Assembly (NCBI GenBank): GCA_930367205.1
Contig: OV884014.1
Coordinates: forward strand, 72,767,104 to 72,831,103
Reading direction: 5' to 3'
Length of the DNA stretch: 64,000 nucleotides
Origin: Acanthosoma haemorrhoidale
Lineage: Eukaryota > Arthropoda > Insecta > Hemiptera > Acanthosomatidae
Both the position numbers and the translations under genes were made by a program. The notes beneath the pieces are model-generated. The model was given only the letters and a program-made list of their open reading frames with translations, ran no database searches and was not told where the DNA came from. Positions 13,415 through 26,816 of this stretch are shown in pieces. Within the stretch, counting starts at the first letter, position 1. Every line of letters begins with the position of its first letter.

Positions 13415-13949
13415 AAGTCCTTAGAACAATAGCCAATGCCCCTTATTACGTCAGCAACAAAACCCTTCATAACTATCTTAATGTACCCTACATTCTTTAA
13501 CTCATCCCTTCCAAGTGAAGTTCCATCGAAACCTATCCAACCACCCTAATCCCCTAGTCATAAAACTGCCTCACACATCCCTATATTACTCCTCTGAGAC
13601 TAAAACGGCAGTGATCTCGTGACCTTCTATAAATACGGGACAGTGGGAGTCCTGGCAATGCCCATTCATCATGCCCTGAGCGTATGTGGGCCTCGCGCAA
13701 ATGGTCAGCCTCCACTGGCTCGTATCCGGTGACGCAGCTGATCGAGGAGCCTGCCCAATACTCCGCTTCCTTTTTTGCATACAAGGGAGGGGGGAGTGAC
13801 AACCATGTGGATTGTGGAGGTCTCTGGGCTGTTTTTAAATACTGTATGGATGAGCGAGTGAATGAATAATTGTAAATATGATATGAAGGAGACAATTGAA
13901 CACAATTACTTTTCCTAATAAGGCAAATTGTAATTTTATCATAATAAAG
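13415..13949 (+). mobile_element. Jockey-like retrotransposon, 3' fragment
   Basis: The opening bases encode the same C-terminal ORF2 block as the 8.5 kb copy (RTIANAPYYVSNKTLHN), with stops within about 40 codons. The 3' UTR follows and ends in TTATCATAATAAAG at 13,949. Sequence order and terminus match the other copies, in + orientation. Confidence 0.88.
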
Positions 13950-16370
13950 AATGATTGAATTTATTGTTTTTTCTGACTGAAATCATTTTGTGAAATTTTT
14001 TCCTCCAGGCTTGTAGCCCACCCATCTCTCTACTGTCCTGTTTTCCTCCTAGCCATTCGAATCTGCTTAAGAAGTATTCTTTGCCAGTTATCCTCATTTA
14101 TTCTGCTCACGTAGCCAAGTAGCTATACCAGCTCAGCTTGTTTGGTTCTAATCCTACATTTCAGGCGTCATATTGGAAAAGATGGTCTAATGTTTTAAAT
14201 AAAAAACAGAGCCTCTCCTTAAGCATTTCTGTAAATGGCAAGGGCTTTGAACACCCCCTGTATGTCATTCTCAGGCGGCCCACCACAGCCTACTGAGAAC
14301 TCCATTATTAGAAACCTAAATTGTTTGGTTTTTTTTATAGAAACCAGGTATTTGATGCACTATTCATAGTTGCATTCGGCACATCTAGACAAACCGCAGT
14401 TCCGTTTTCAAAAATATATTTCCATCGCGAGTATTCTTGGTTACCGAAATTTCCACTTCACTAAGAGCCACATTTTTGAAAATCATTCATGCAACCATCG
14501 CTTGTCTCAACTAGAGAACTCATATAAAAACGTATAAATGCTTATTTTTGGTAAATGTTTCCAGTGTCACAAAACAGTAACATTGCAAACTGCTTGTTTT
14601 TTTTTAGTAGCGGTTGAAGCTACAATATCGTATTAAATATACACCAGCCTATTCTGTTCGAGTTAAAACATTCAGTGGCCTATTCCAATTTCGAAATGAT
14701 CTCGGTTAATAGTTAACATGAACGTATGGACTACTCCGCCCCGAGCAATGTTTTATAGGTGAATTAATAATTTGGATCAGGTCGCCACACAGCTCTCCCA
14801 CGTGTTTGGCTTAGTTTTCTTTTGTTTTGCCAATAGTATTTCATAGTGTACAAGCCATTATCTAATTCAGAATCAATACTGTGAAAGTGAGTATACTATG
14901 TATCGCCAGCCAATAAAAAATATATTGTGGTGGAATAAGGACACCTAACCGGACCTCCACAATATCTCGCCCGGTGCTTGGCCTACTAGCTTGCGCTAGT
15001 GATCTTTCCATGAGATAGACAAAGATGATCTATGCATTAGTATTTCAAGCATATTACAAGGAGTAGGTTTACAACATAGTTTCAAACGTATATACAAAAA
15101 TATGATAGCCACCTCATATACTTCGGAAATATATTTTACGTGAAACGCAACCCAATTCATAATTAAGGTAAACAAGGAAAATAGTCTGTAAAAATATCTC
15201 TCCTAACAACATATTTTATTATGGAACAGACGACTTTGATAATCTTTATCTTCTTTATGCAGTTGATCTAATCAGAAAAACGAGGATGAAACATCTACTC
15301 GTAAGACATTATGTACAATTTTGTACTTTCATGTGCTGACATCACAATAATTTATAACGATACTAGAGCCCATATAATTGGTTGAGCGATATTGTAGTGG
15401 AAATGATTCATTAATGCCACCTATAAATAATAACGAGCATCATCAAGACAACAAAATCGGCACACAACTTCTACTTGATATCTGGATCCAGTGCCATAGT
15501 CTGTCTGTCAACAGGTCCTATACAAATAACAACAACCGATCAGAAATGTACAATTCACAACGCCCCAAAATAATCTTTTAAATTTTTTTAATAAAAGTTG
15601 ATTAAACGTCAAAAAAGAGTCGACAAGATTCAAAGTGGGGGAGAAGGGTTAGAAATGGTAACACAAACTATTTTCAAAAAAATAAACTTAAGAGTGCTAA
15701 CTCTTTTTTTTTTATTATCTTAGTTGATCAAGATGGTTCAATAAATTCAATGAGGTATTTTTGATAAAAACTACCGATTAGCTTTTTTACAATCGTTTAT
15801 TAATCATTTGTTGGAGACTCCGAATTTGGGCATGTTTTCATGTTGATTTTGTTTAGTTTTTAATTTATGAACCACATAAAAAACTGTGGTTGCTATAAAA
15901 AAAAAAGTTTTGATCTAATCGAGAAAAATGGCTTGTAGTGATCATCAGATCAACTGGTTTATTAAATTAAAAAAGAGATAGCCCATCTTTGATAAAGTAA
16001 GCCTATAGCATTATCCAAGAGCGATGGAAATCAAGTCGGTGTTTTCTTAATTTTCTCTTCCGAGTTCTCTTAAAAGTGAGAAGTTACTGGTTTTGTTTAA
16101 CAAGCGATCCCGAACTGTCGAAATGATTTAAAACTTCCTCCGGAAACCGTCCATTAGAAAGGTAAACCTTCCCCGGCCCTTTCAATTAATAAAATCTCCC
16201 GGAGAAAGGCGAAGCCGAGAATGGTACATTAAAATTCAACAAGGGGTGGCCTTTGAAAACAATTATACACAGAACCGAGCTCGTTTAAGGAGAACCTTAG
16301 CGACCATAATTATTGAGATATTAGCATAATCTGATTATCTTTGGCGAGACCGGAGCTTAGCCTGTTTGGT
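13950..16370. other. Non-coding stretch
   Basis: AT-rich with no gene recognised. A patch near 14,940-15,010 and the block 16,110-16,370 are richer in GC, but I recognise no element there. Confidence 0.5.
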
Positions 16371-16933
<563 letters not shown>

Positions 16934-19625
16934 TATAGATGGAGTTACCTTGTAATAAATATTTACATCAGACAAAATATTATATTTTCAAGAATATACA
17001 TTGTGTTTTGTACTTTTGTAGTTGAGAACATATCGTGTTAATAGTCTCCTATTCCGTTTATTAGTGGGTTTGCTGAGTGAGTCTTAAATGTTTAATATGT
17101 GCATCTGTAGTTGTCGTTTGTAATTCTTCGTGTAGCATAAGTGTGGTAGTCTAGGTTTCCTGCGATCATTTAACAGTGGTTTGGGAGAACTTTACGTTTT
17201 TAATCAATTTGATATTTTTTTTTTTATTGAAAAGGTATCAAAGATTTAAAGTTCTGATTTTTCCCAGTATTTTTGAACAGATGTCTAAAAGTCATGCAAT
17301 TCCAAATATGATCTCTTAGAGCGAACAATATAAATAACGAAGATTTATTTTTATCAGTAGTTGAGTAGTTTTTGATAATTATTTATTATGTGCTAACTCG
17401 TGACAAATCCTGCGAGTACTCTCATTTATGATATTACCATCATTAATTAAAGTATAAAAATAATCAATTTAATAAGTGTTTAGTATTTCTCACAAGACAG
17501 GTTTGAGCATATTAATGATTATGGTACAACGAATCTGTCAATTCTAATACCAGATTGGATCCTGACTTTGTAAACATTAAACTTGTAATTACAATAAAAC
17601 CATTCACATATGTGTAATATCTGTTAATAAGCCTCGTGGAGATTAATTATTTCAATTTTGCATGTTGATATCGATTATACTTCATTACACGGTTAGCTCT
17701 CAAACCAAATGGCAATAATGTCCGTTCCGGATAACTTTAATGTATCTGTTTATTATAATATTCATAACCTCACTTATTATTGACGAATTGACAATGAGCG
17801 ATGCTCATATTAATAATTTATTGTCAAGCTGTAGTTCATGAATATGCTTTTCCATGCCACATTTAAGTTATATAATTATTTTGTCCATTGTATTATATAG
17901 TCCTGATCGAGTAAACCCAATATTTTTCTCAGTATTGGTAAAGGCTTCAGTATAACTTAGGTAAGCAAGCTTTTAAAATTTTAAAATCTAATGCACGCTG
18001 GAAAATGTTTTTGGTTGACCACGACAGCATGACTGGCTCATCGTTAAGTGCACTGGAAGCCGAGAGCAGAAAGCCCTCCCTTGAATTTGATTTAGAATAA
18101 TCAATTTAGAAATAGTAGAGTGAGTCCAATTCGGTTCATTTTTATAATTTAAATTTAAAAAAAAATATGGTTCCTGATAATAATTCAGACGAATCACTTA
18201 GATCCTGTTACTGGTTGGCACAGTCGACATATTTTTCAGTCCAAACGACTGGTTATTTCTATAAATAGACCTGTCAGTCATTGGTATTTATTTGGTGCCC
18301 CGTACACTACACGGTCAGCGGTACTTTAGTACAGGAAGTATAGTTAGTACTTTTCATGCAACCTAGCATTGGCTAAATGATACTAAATTACATAATATAA
18401 TATTCGTGTGGAGTACAGTTAGTTCAAATTTTCTATTTGAACGCTGAAATTGAAACAAATTGTATGAACCCGCTTTCATTATTAGTTCGGGACTTGTCGA
18501 AAGAAGCTGTGAGAGTGTCCTGTTCTGATGTGTATGAATGTTTCAAATTAGTTTACCATGTAAGCCCTATAGAAATTTAGCAGTTCAAAAACCACGATTC
18601 TGATTTTTTATCCACCCAGGTAGGTAACCAGAAATATATTAACAGAAATTGGTAATGTCATATACTGTAAAACGATTCCCGTCTCTATAATTATTTCCAC
18701 ATTTATATGCATATGCATGGAAAAACTGGATGTAGAATATAAAGATAAGAAAATAAGCTACTTGAGATTAAAATGGATATTTAAAGAATGAGTTATGGGA
18801 TGCGGAGTAGACAGTTTTCAGAACCATAAATATATGTGTATATAATCCGCCGAGTAAATTCACACTTCTACAATAGAAATAAAGAAGACTGGTACACAAA
18901 GAAAAAGTTTGGCGGAAAATGTAGAAGAAGGAGGGATGAGCTGTATAGGGTTAAAGGATTAACAATGGATGTGGTTGATGGGGATTGAGGGTATGTTGGC
19001 TAAGTTGTCAGTATTTCTTCTAAACAGTTTTAAGAAACTCAACGTTTCTCCAATCGAAGCCGGTTGTACATTTATACATTTTCCCAACGGACCTAATTCG
19101 CTCTGTTTCCCCTAAGTAAATAATACAAACGACCCTAGACTTAAAAGAACATTCATCCACTCATTCCCCAACGTTATAAACACAGCGAACAAAGATGATT
19201 TCCGTCCCTCAGTCTAATTCGCCGATGTCTTCATTACCAGTTACCCCCAGGGGAGAAACTGCCATCCACCCCTCAAACAACCCCACCGAATAATTCATTC
19301 CAATCATTATTATCACGAAGGGAGATTTCATTGGTTCGAATTAGCTACTGTCGTTTTTTTTTTCGTTTGTCTCATCAGTGTCTAAGGGCGTAAATAATAT
19401 AACAAATCACCCACTGGTCCGGTATTGATTGATGTTTAGCTTTGACTAATCGTTTTGGGAATTAGTCTTATGAACTACATTTCATTTTGAACAGAAGAGA
19501 AAAAGAACGTGATTTCTACTTCGAAAGTGATTTTTCCGTAAACACCTAAATCATACATGAAAAATATGACAATTAATTCACAGTGAACCACTGGTGAAAG
19601 TCGTCAAAAATAAAAGAGCAATACG

Positions 19626-19629
<4 letters not shown>
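16934..19629. other. Non-coding stretch
   Basis: AT-rich, no gene recognised. The 19,050-19,330 part is richer in GC and non-repetitive. Confidence 0.5.

Positions 19630-19707
<78 letters not shown>
19630..19707. repeat. (GA)n microsatellite
   Basis: GA repeats, pure over 19,630-19,698, then one GG interruption and a short continuation. Confidence 0.96.
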
Positions 19708-19710
<3 letters not shown>

Positions 19711-22700
19711 AAAAGTGAGTGAAATCAATTTTGGCCCTTCTCTCCATTATCTGGCCCTTGAGGGCTAAGTTATGATCCAATAGGGCAGGTCCCTCGCCGG
19801 CCCTATCCCGCCATAATGGCTAAGATTTCTCCTCAACACCCGCGGTTCTTCTGTACGTAGCGGAGTATCTCAGGTCATGACTCTTATACTCTAGAATGTA
19901 ACACGTTAAAATGTCACGAATGGTACGGAGATGTACACGAGTATACTTAAAAAATAATTGGTTCAACTTAATTTTTTTGACATTTTTCCAAGAAAGTGTA
20001 CGAAATGATAAGTTATCAGGTTCTCCAGTCAAGACATCCTTTTCGAATTCATGCAGTGTTAACAAAATTTCCATACTACCATTTATAATGGGTTGGTGAA
20101 AAATGGGTGGTGTGTTGTTAGTTAATCATTAAATTTATTCATGTACGACGTTTCAAAATACTATGTCTGCCTTCATCAGGCCTTCGTGTGAAAAGGAATC
20201 CACCCAAAGGGTTTGAACAGTCAACATCAACCTCCTGAAAACCTAACTACTGTTTTTCATTAATCCAGCCCTCCCATCTCCCAATAAGCTCTTCAATTCA
20301 TTTAAAATCAAGTAACTAATTGTTCAGAGTTGTCCCTACTGGTTTTTTTTGTTTATTAAAGTTACAAAACTTATTGTTAGAACTTGGATTGCTTTTAAAT
20401 TCAATGAATTTTTTTAATTGTATTACTTGCTTATTACTTAGACTTTGGGATTAGTGCTTCGTTTGAGTTATCATCTTTATGTTTATATTAAAGTCTGCAG
20501 AAAACTGATTTGATCCTATTTGTTTGGTAACGCATATTGTTAGACGGGAAATTGATTGTAATTTAGTTTCCTAATATCATCTTTTAGAGAGCTTTAGCTA
20601 TCCATCCTGGCAGAATGCTCAAGCATGGTTGTGTGAATTACTATCTTTACTTCTGCAGCTGATAGCTTCAGATTTACAATATTAGATTAGTTTCTTTTCC
20701 AAGCGCGACTTGTACATCCTTACAACCTTTTTGTTTACATTTATGTATCTTTCAGATAATTACTTATTATTTTCTTTATCCTCCTATATCATATTTTTTT
20801 AGTTGTTTTAGTTTATAATAATAAACTGTGTTAACTAATTAAAAACTTACGAATGTAAATTCTTGACGTTCTAAAGTGTTTTGTATCCTATGGCATCTAA
20901 GACCCCCGATGCAGAAACACCAAAAATCGATAGTCTGACAACTGTATGCAGCAATCAGCTGGAAATAACATATTTTATGTATGTAGTTTTACTATTCTAT
21001 ATTAGAGTATCTATAAATCACGCGGAGCTTTCCCTAGTCTATTAATGGAGCCGAGAAACACTCGTTTGGGTATATTCATGTGCCTCTGGGTGGATCTTTT
21101 AGTGGTGGGCTCATCAGGGGTATCGAGCGACGGTTGGGTACACAACTTGGATAAATAGCGCAGAACCCACTACGTGCCTCGCCTAGCATCTCCAACATCT
21201 TCCCTACTAAAGGGCCGTCGAAATGAACAGCTTCTCTCACGAGGGGTCGCCTGTTTAGCATTTTTATATATATCAAATATGAAACTTCAATATTTCTTAT
21301 TAGAAAATATTGCGAAGAATCTTGAGAAATACGGCTGAGGTTAATTTAGCAGAAACTATTCGTTACGTTTAGACAAGTTTTGCGAGGTCAATTTAAAATA
21401 TAGTTCACAATTTCCTTTGGAGCTTGACTGTTAAAGTTAAATGGAAAATAGATTCAGCTTACTGTAGACATAAGAAACTTTAAACAAAGATCCGTGCTAA
21501 TAATATTTCTAAAAACATTATTTTATAGAATAACTTTGAATTAACTTTTGCGTTATCCTTGTTTAATTTGTTAGATTAACAGTGGATTTTTCTCTTAAAT
21601 ATCTTCCGGGCATAAGCCCTATAAAGTCGATAGAGCTTGTGTAATATTCCAGTTTATTTTTTTATTATAATTGCATCGCAAACTGTTACGTACATTTAGA
21701 CTTGAAGAGCATACAAAATTTTGGCCTCAGCGATAAAATGTGTTCTAGAATTCTAATGGTATGTTTACTGATTAATTTATTGTTTTACATCGGCTATTTA
21801 ACTTCACTAGGTAATGTGAACCCCAGCCAGTTTATAAAAAAGAACGATTCCTTAGCGAATTGAAACCGGGTCTGTGAACTTTCTGTTTGAAATGTTGTAT
21901 GAGGGAGTCTTTCGGTGTGGCTCGGGGACAGCTTGAAGCGAGTCATGAACTGTTTTATTAGATTTGTCTATGGGACTCCGTGCTGTTCCCTTGTATCATA
22001 TCCCCAGGCCATCTCTCCGGTGTATACCTTTTCCCAACTATTCAGTCACATATCTCTCTATATATTTTCAATATCATAGAATAGAATATTCCACGACGAA
22101 AACCCCATAATTAATGGAAACATTAATGTTTAGATGACGACGTAAACTAAAGTGTAAACTTCTGTAAGAAATAATAATAAATATAAAATGAAATAAAAGA
22201 TCGATTAATTGCATCTTGTAAATAGTCATAGATGAACCCACAAATAAGAAACAAACGCAGAGAAACAATAGTAATATTATTGTAATGCAGATTATACAGA
22301 AGTCTGTACAGTTTAATGCGGCTATTAATAATATAAATGAAAACAAAAGAAAAATATATTACAAGCTAATTATAAAATAGTAAAAACCCAGAAAAGTGAC
22401 AATCATCTTTATAAAGAGTAAACAATTTTAGTATATTTTAAGTAAACAACAAAGTCTGAAAATATAATATAGTAAATGAATCGGTCCCGTACTAACAAGC
22501 ATCTGTCTGGACAGTGATGTGTTGAAATAGGATGCAAATTACGGTTTAAATTCTCAATCTACTCCCAGAACACTTGACTTTTTGAACTTTTGACCTCTGT
22601 ACACCATTAATATCAATTGACTATTTTGATGATAAACTCATATCTGTAACCTTGTGAAAGAGTTACTAATATTTATTTATTTAATTGTGCAATAATTATT

Positions 22701-25075
22701 AGTATTTTTTTTAATTTAACTAGGTATTATTCTTTGGTTATTATTTTGAATTCAAGCAAATTCTTGAATGATAATCGTAATTTTCGGTATACCCTTTATT
22801 TTATTTTCCTTTATCCCCACATCGTGTGATATTGTTTGGCCTGAGTGAGATTTCTTTGTGCATTCTTGTTATTTTTATAATATAGGATGAATATTTTTTT
22901 CTATTCATTTGCATAATACTTAAATTGATAATAATTTAATTAAAACCAGTGCTGTATCTACATAAAATAGTCTATACGTTTATAATGCTATCACTGCTGC
23001 AGTATCATGACTGATAAATGCATATAATCTTCGAGCAGACTATCTAGTTCTTAGTCTGGAGACGTTTTGTTTGAAATTCCAGTCAGTTCCACCCTTGTCC
23101 AGATGATCCAGATGCGATAATCTTCTTTCGCAGCTGCCGGAACGACTCCCCCCTCCCTCAACCAACGCCATCTATCCCCGCATGCCGAACATGATACCCT
23201 AAGCCCCCAAAGCCCGTCATTAATAAACATAATATTGGCCTCATCAACAAGTCAGGGGTACCCTATACCCTGGAGACTGGCAAACACCCGGGGTCCTCCG
23301 GGATACAGTCCGTTGTCTGCAGATCTACCCATCCCTGTAATTATTCATAACATGAAAGTTCCTACAGTCCCTTTCAACTCCTCCCGCGGCGGCATCCCAT
23401 TAAACCCTTATAGTCGAAGGGCTTTTCTGGATTCCTTGGCTTCCTTGCCCTCCGGGCTGCCTCCGCAGACAAAAGACCTTCAAGGACACCATTATTAAGC
23501 AGATGAAGCTGCCGTAATAAGAGGTTCCAATTAATAGTTTCACGGAGTCTTTTCGTTTAATTTTCCTCTACAAGGTTTATCTGAGTGCTTCCTAAGGTTC
23601 ATTAACTACCTCTCCTAATGGCTCCATTTCCCTTTTGTCTGAGCTTCACTTTGGTCTGTAATTGAGCGGTCTCTCGCAATAAAGCCAGTTTTCGCTTTCT
23701 ATTGAAGATGCTATCTCTGAGCTATCACCGAACCTTCTTGAAAGACATTTTATAGGTACCGATATTTCATTACTGCAAAAAGACCAAAAAAAAACCTTAT
23801 TTTCCAGTTCATCTATGGAAAAGTAAATTCACAAATTTATCTTATAATTTTACAGTAATTATAAACTCGATTCAACTCACACGTATACATATAAATTTAA
23901 AGCTTATAACACACAATATACAGTGATATTTACGGTACTCCACTTATTAAATTATTGTGAAATAAAAATAGAATTTTTGAAAAAAACAACAATCTTAAAT
24001 AAATTAGTTTTTTCTATTGCTGTATCCCATTTTTTTTACTGCGAACAATGAGCAGATCGAAAGGTTTATTTACATATATATATATATAATGTGTCTCCAT
24101 TTTGTTAATTCGTAATAAAGGCGATACTTGTGATCAAGTAATACCGCGTAATTTGTTTAGTAATTTTCAATAAATTTTATACTTCCACCCACAACTATTT
24201 CTCGATATCTTTTCTCCGTCCTTTATTATTCCTTTTAAAAATATTTTAAATGAAACAATTTAGTTCATGATTGAATTTAAATATTGTATTCAATGAGAAT
24301 TTAAAAATAACATAGATTTAATTTATAAAGGATGAAGATTATTAATCCATGGATCATCTCGTTTCTGTACTGTGAATGAATTACCTGTTCACTCTTGTGT
24401 CACATTGAACTATTATGATAGCGCCCTTACCACGTATCGAAGGGCCAGAAAGCGGTTACCTGATAGTTGGGAAAGATCATTTGCACTGTAGGCTATAAGG
24501 TCGTGTAATACTGTTACTTTGCATGCTGGAGTTAGTCAGTGTTGGCGTAGTTAGGCGGCTAACTTCCAGGCAAGTTGGCCTAGCTAGCAGCAAACAGGTC
24601 TAGCGCTAGCCAGCTCCATCCTTAGAAATTGCCTTATGATAAGGTTACTCCCAGATCATACTTCGGACCTCACCGTATTAGTGACACACACCTCTTACTA
24701 GATGATGAGCTAACAACTAGTTAGGTCCATGTACTGGCCATGTGGGTAATGTTCGTTAGTGACCTGAGTCGCTTTATGCAAATTATGCGAGCCTATTCAC
24801 CCATGTTCTCTTAACGGCAAAATGTTTCGATCTTTAAGTAGTTGTCATACTAGAGGCAATCCGTCTAACATTTTTTTGTTTTATTTAACTTTTTTGTGAG
24901 CAACTTAGGTGTAGAAAAAATGTTCGTTGATTTGAGTATGAAATGCTATTGAGTAATATACGCAAGAACTCAGTTTCATAAAGTTTGTTGTAAACATATT
25001 CATACTTATAGTTGTAGATTTTAGATGTAAAATTCATATCTATATTTTGCTGAATATTGGCTTATATGGTTTCAG
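19708..25075. other. Upstream non-coding region of the receptor gene
   Basis: No second gene is visible. It ends at a splice acceptor (25,074-25,075), so the final part is probably intron of the receptor gene, with one or more 5' UTR exons further upstream that I cannot place. A GC-rich block at 23,090-23,720 is the most distinctive unassigned sequence. A 20,147-20,179 motif resembles a retroelement hammerhead core. Confidence 0.5.
20147..20179 (-). ncRNA. Hammerhead-core-like motif, retroelement remnant
   Basis: On the minus strand it reads CTGATGA, 18 nt, then GAAACGTC. Both conserved hammerhead core boxes are perfect, but the 18-nt spacer pairs poorly, so stem II is not convincing. An AATAAA follows shortly after (20,132-20,137 complement), as at retroelement 3' ends. 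Confidence 0.3.
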
Positions 25076-25076
25076 A
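25074..25076 (+). promoter_or_regulatory. Probable splice acceptor before the coding exon
   Basis: The sequence TATGGTTTCAG ends at 25,075, followed by ATCTGATGG. It makes the upstream in-frame ATG at 25,047 intronic and points to the ATG at 25,107 as the start. Confidence 0.6.
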
Positions 25077-25080
25077 TCTG

Positions 25081-25143
25081 ATGGTGACAAGACTCCAACG
25101 ATTGGAATGGAGGATGGAGCAGGGATTACACACTTGTGGTTAG
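25081..25143 (+). promoter_or_regulatory. Upstream ORF overlapping the receptor start codon
   Basis: An ATG at 25,081, six bases into the inferred exon, opens a 20-codon frame ending at TAG (25,141-25,143) that overlaps the main ATG at 25,107 in another frame. Its context has C at -3 and G at +4, weaker than the main start (G at -3, G at +4), so leaky scanning is plausible. Confidence 0.45.
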
Positions 25144-26816
25144 TGCTGTTGCTTCTTGTACCGGCTCGGTGCATCTGTCCCTCCAAGTGCACATGCAGGG
25201 ACGAAGCCTTGGTAGCTTCCTGCGTCGGAGCTGGCCTTGAAGTCGTCCCCATCCAGCTCAACCCAGACGTGGAGGAAATAGAACTTCGGGGGAACAGGAT
25301 AGGCAATGTGGACTACACCCTCACCTTCTACACCAGCCTTCGTAGGTTGGACGTGTCCAACAACAAGATCAACTCGCTTAAAGCGCATAACTTCGAATCT
25401 CAGGGCAAGCTGCTGTCCCTAAATGCTAGCTACAACAATATCACAACACTAAGCAAAGATGCTTTCAAAGGCCTCAAGCTGCTCAGGCACTTGGACCTCA
25501 GCCACAATAACATCGACAACGTTGAACCAGGTTCATTTAACGACACGTTAGACCTGCAGACCATCAATCTCTCTTACAATAAAATAACTTCCTTCTCTGA
25601 CCCTACAGTGTTCAAATCTATCAGCTCGTTAAGGGTGTTGAACTTACACAAAAATGAGATATTGGACATACCCACTATTCTTCTCAAGAACCTCCCTACT
25701 CCTTGTGTCTTAGAAACATTGACCTTGAGCAACAACCTCATTGAAATAATAGAAGACAAATCATTTCCTCCACAGTGTAGTCACAGTATCAGGACGTTAA
25801 CACTTGGCTCCAATGTTATCAAGGAAATAGAAAAGTCATCTTTCAACACACTCCTGAATCTTGAAGTAATTGACTTGTCCTTCAATAACCTCACTTACAT
25901 CCCAACGATGCAATTATCCAAACTGAGCAGGCTCCGGGAATTGGATCTTAGTGGGAACAGGTTCACCGAAGTCAGGCCTGTGGCTTTTCAAAGCTTGTTC
26001 CAACTGAGGACTCTAAGGCTTAACCGACTGTGGCACCTGAACAAAGTTGACACCCGTGCCTTTGTTGACAACATAAGGCTAGAAACCTTGCACATAGACG
26101 AAAACGAAGGCCTCACAAGGGTACCACCGAGGATATTCCACGGCAACCCACAACTGATGCATGTCTCCCTCAGAGGGAATTCCCTTACGACAGCGGATGC
26201 ATCTCACTTCCCCGTGGACAGGCTCCGATCGCTGGACCTTTCTGGCAACCCTTTCCAGTGCAACTGCTCGCTGCACTGGCTGTGGAAGTTGGTACAGATG
26301 GAGACCAAGCTAGTGGAGCCGACGTCTGCGCCTGCCAACGACTCTTCGGACAGCTCTGAAGCGCAGCTGAGAGTGGTCGTGCGCAATCTGAAGTGTGAAT
26401 CCCCTGAGGGTTTGCGAGGCCAGCTGATGACCGACATCCCTGAGTCGACGGTCAGCTGCGAGACTACATGGCTCACAGTGGTCATCGTGAGCTCGCTGGT
26501 GTTGGCACTGTTTGGGGCGACCTGCGCCGTGCTCCTGCTGTTTGGAAGTGATTGGAAGCTATCCTGCTGCCAGAGGCCGGGGAAACAGGAAGCGGACCAG
26601 ACCGCTGCGGACACGAGGCGGCTGGCCTCAGGGATCCGGGCCCCCAACGGTCCCCCGCCCATCCTCATGCTCATGCCCGACAAGCACTACCGGGACGCCA
26701 TCATGAGCGGTTACATGAAGGCCGACGAAGACACCAAAGTGGTCGAGCCGTGGATGGACCACCCTACCAGTGACTTCGGTGACCAGGCCAAGAAGCCCCA
26801 CATCGTCTACGTCTAA
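25107..26816 (+). CDS. Tartan/capricious-like leucine-rich-repeat transmembrane receptor
   Basis: A 569-residue type I membrane protein. Residues 1-21 form a signal peptide (hydrophobic LWLVLLLLVP), followed by a Cys-rich N-terminal cap (C22, C24, C28, C30, C39). About a dozen leucine-rich repeats span residues 55-400. An LRRCT cap begins at NPFQCNC (381-387), a transmembrane helix spans about 455-479, and a tail of about 90 residues ends in PHIVYV, a possible class II PDZ ligand. The block GLEVVPIQLNPDV, the NRI-NV-TLTFY block, RAFVDN--LETLH and NCSL-WLW match Drosophila Tartan and Capricious, adhesion receptors used in boundary formation, tracheal branching and axon targeting. The length is near that of Capricious. 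Several N-glycosylation sequons occur. The start at 25,107 was chosen because the in-frame ATG at 25,047 precedes the splice acceptor and this ATG directly precedes the signal peptide. The coding exon is uninterrupted. Assignment to tartan versus capricious is not possible here. Confidence 0.93.
   Translation: MEDGAGITHLWLVLLLLVPARCICPSKCTCRDEALVASCVGAGLEVVPIQLNPDVEEIELRGNRIGNVDYTLTFYTSLRRLDVSNNKINSLKAHNFESQGKLLSLNASYNNITTLSKDAFKGLKLLRHLDLSHNNIDNVEPGSFNDTLDLQTINLSYNKITSFSDPTVFKSISSLRVLNLHKNEILDIPTILLKNLPTPCVLETLTLSNNLIEIIEDKSFPPQCSHSIRTLTLGSNVIKEIEKSSFNTLLNLEVIDLSFNNLTYIPTMQLSKLSRLRELDLSGNRFTEVRPVAFQSLFQLRTLRLNRLWHLNKVDTRAFVDNIRLETLHIDENEGLTRVPPRIFHGNPQLMHVSLRGNSLTTADASHFPVDRLRSLDLSGNPFQCNCSLHWLWKLVQMETKLVEPTSAPANDSSDSSEAQLRVVVRNLKCESPEGLRGQLMTDIPESTVSCETTWLTVVIVSSLVLALFGATCAVLLLFGSDWKLSCCQRPGKQEADQTAADTRRLASGIRAPNGPPPILMLMPDKHYRDAIMSGYMKADEDTKVVEPWMDHPTSDFGDQAKKPHIVYV

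Noticed and set aside
25047..25106. Upstream in-frame ATG of the receptor
   Set aside because: It precedes a splice acceptor at 25,074-25,075, and the added residues would place the signal peptide internally.
25040..25388. Antisense frames over the receptor gene
   Set aside because: Shadows of the coding strand, with no independent features.
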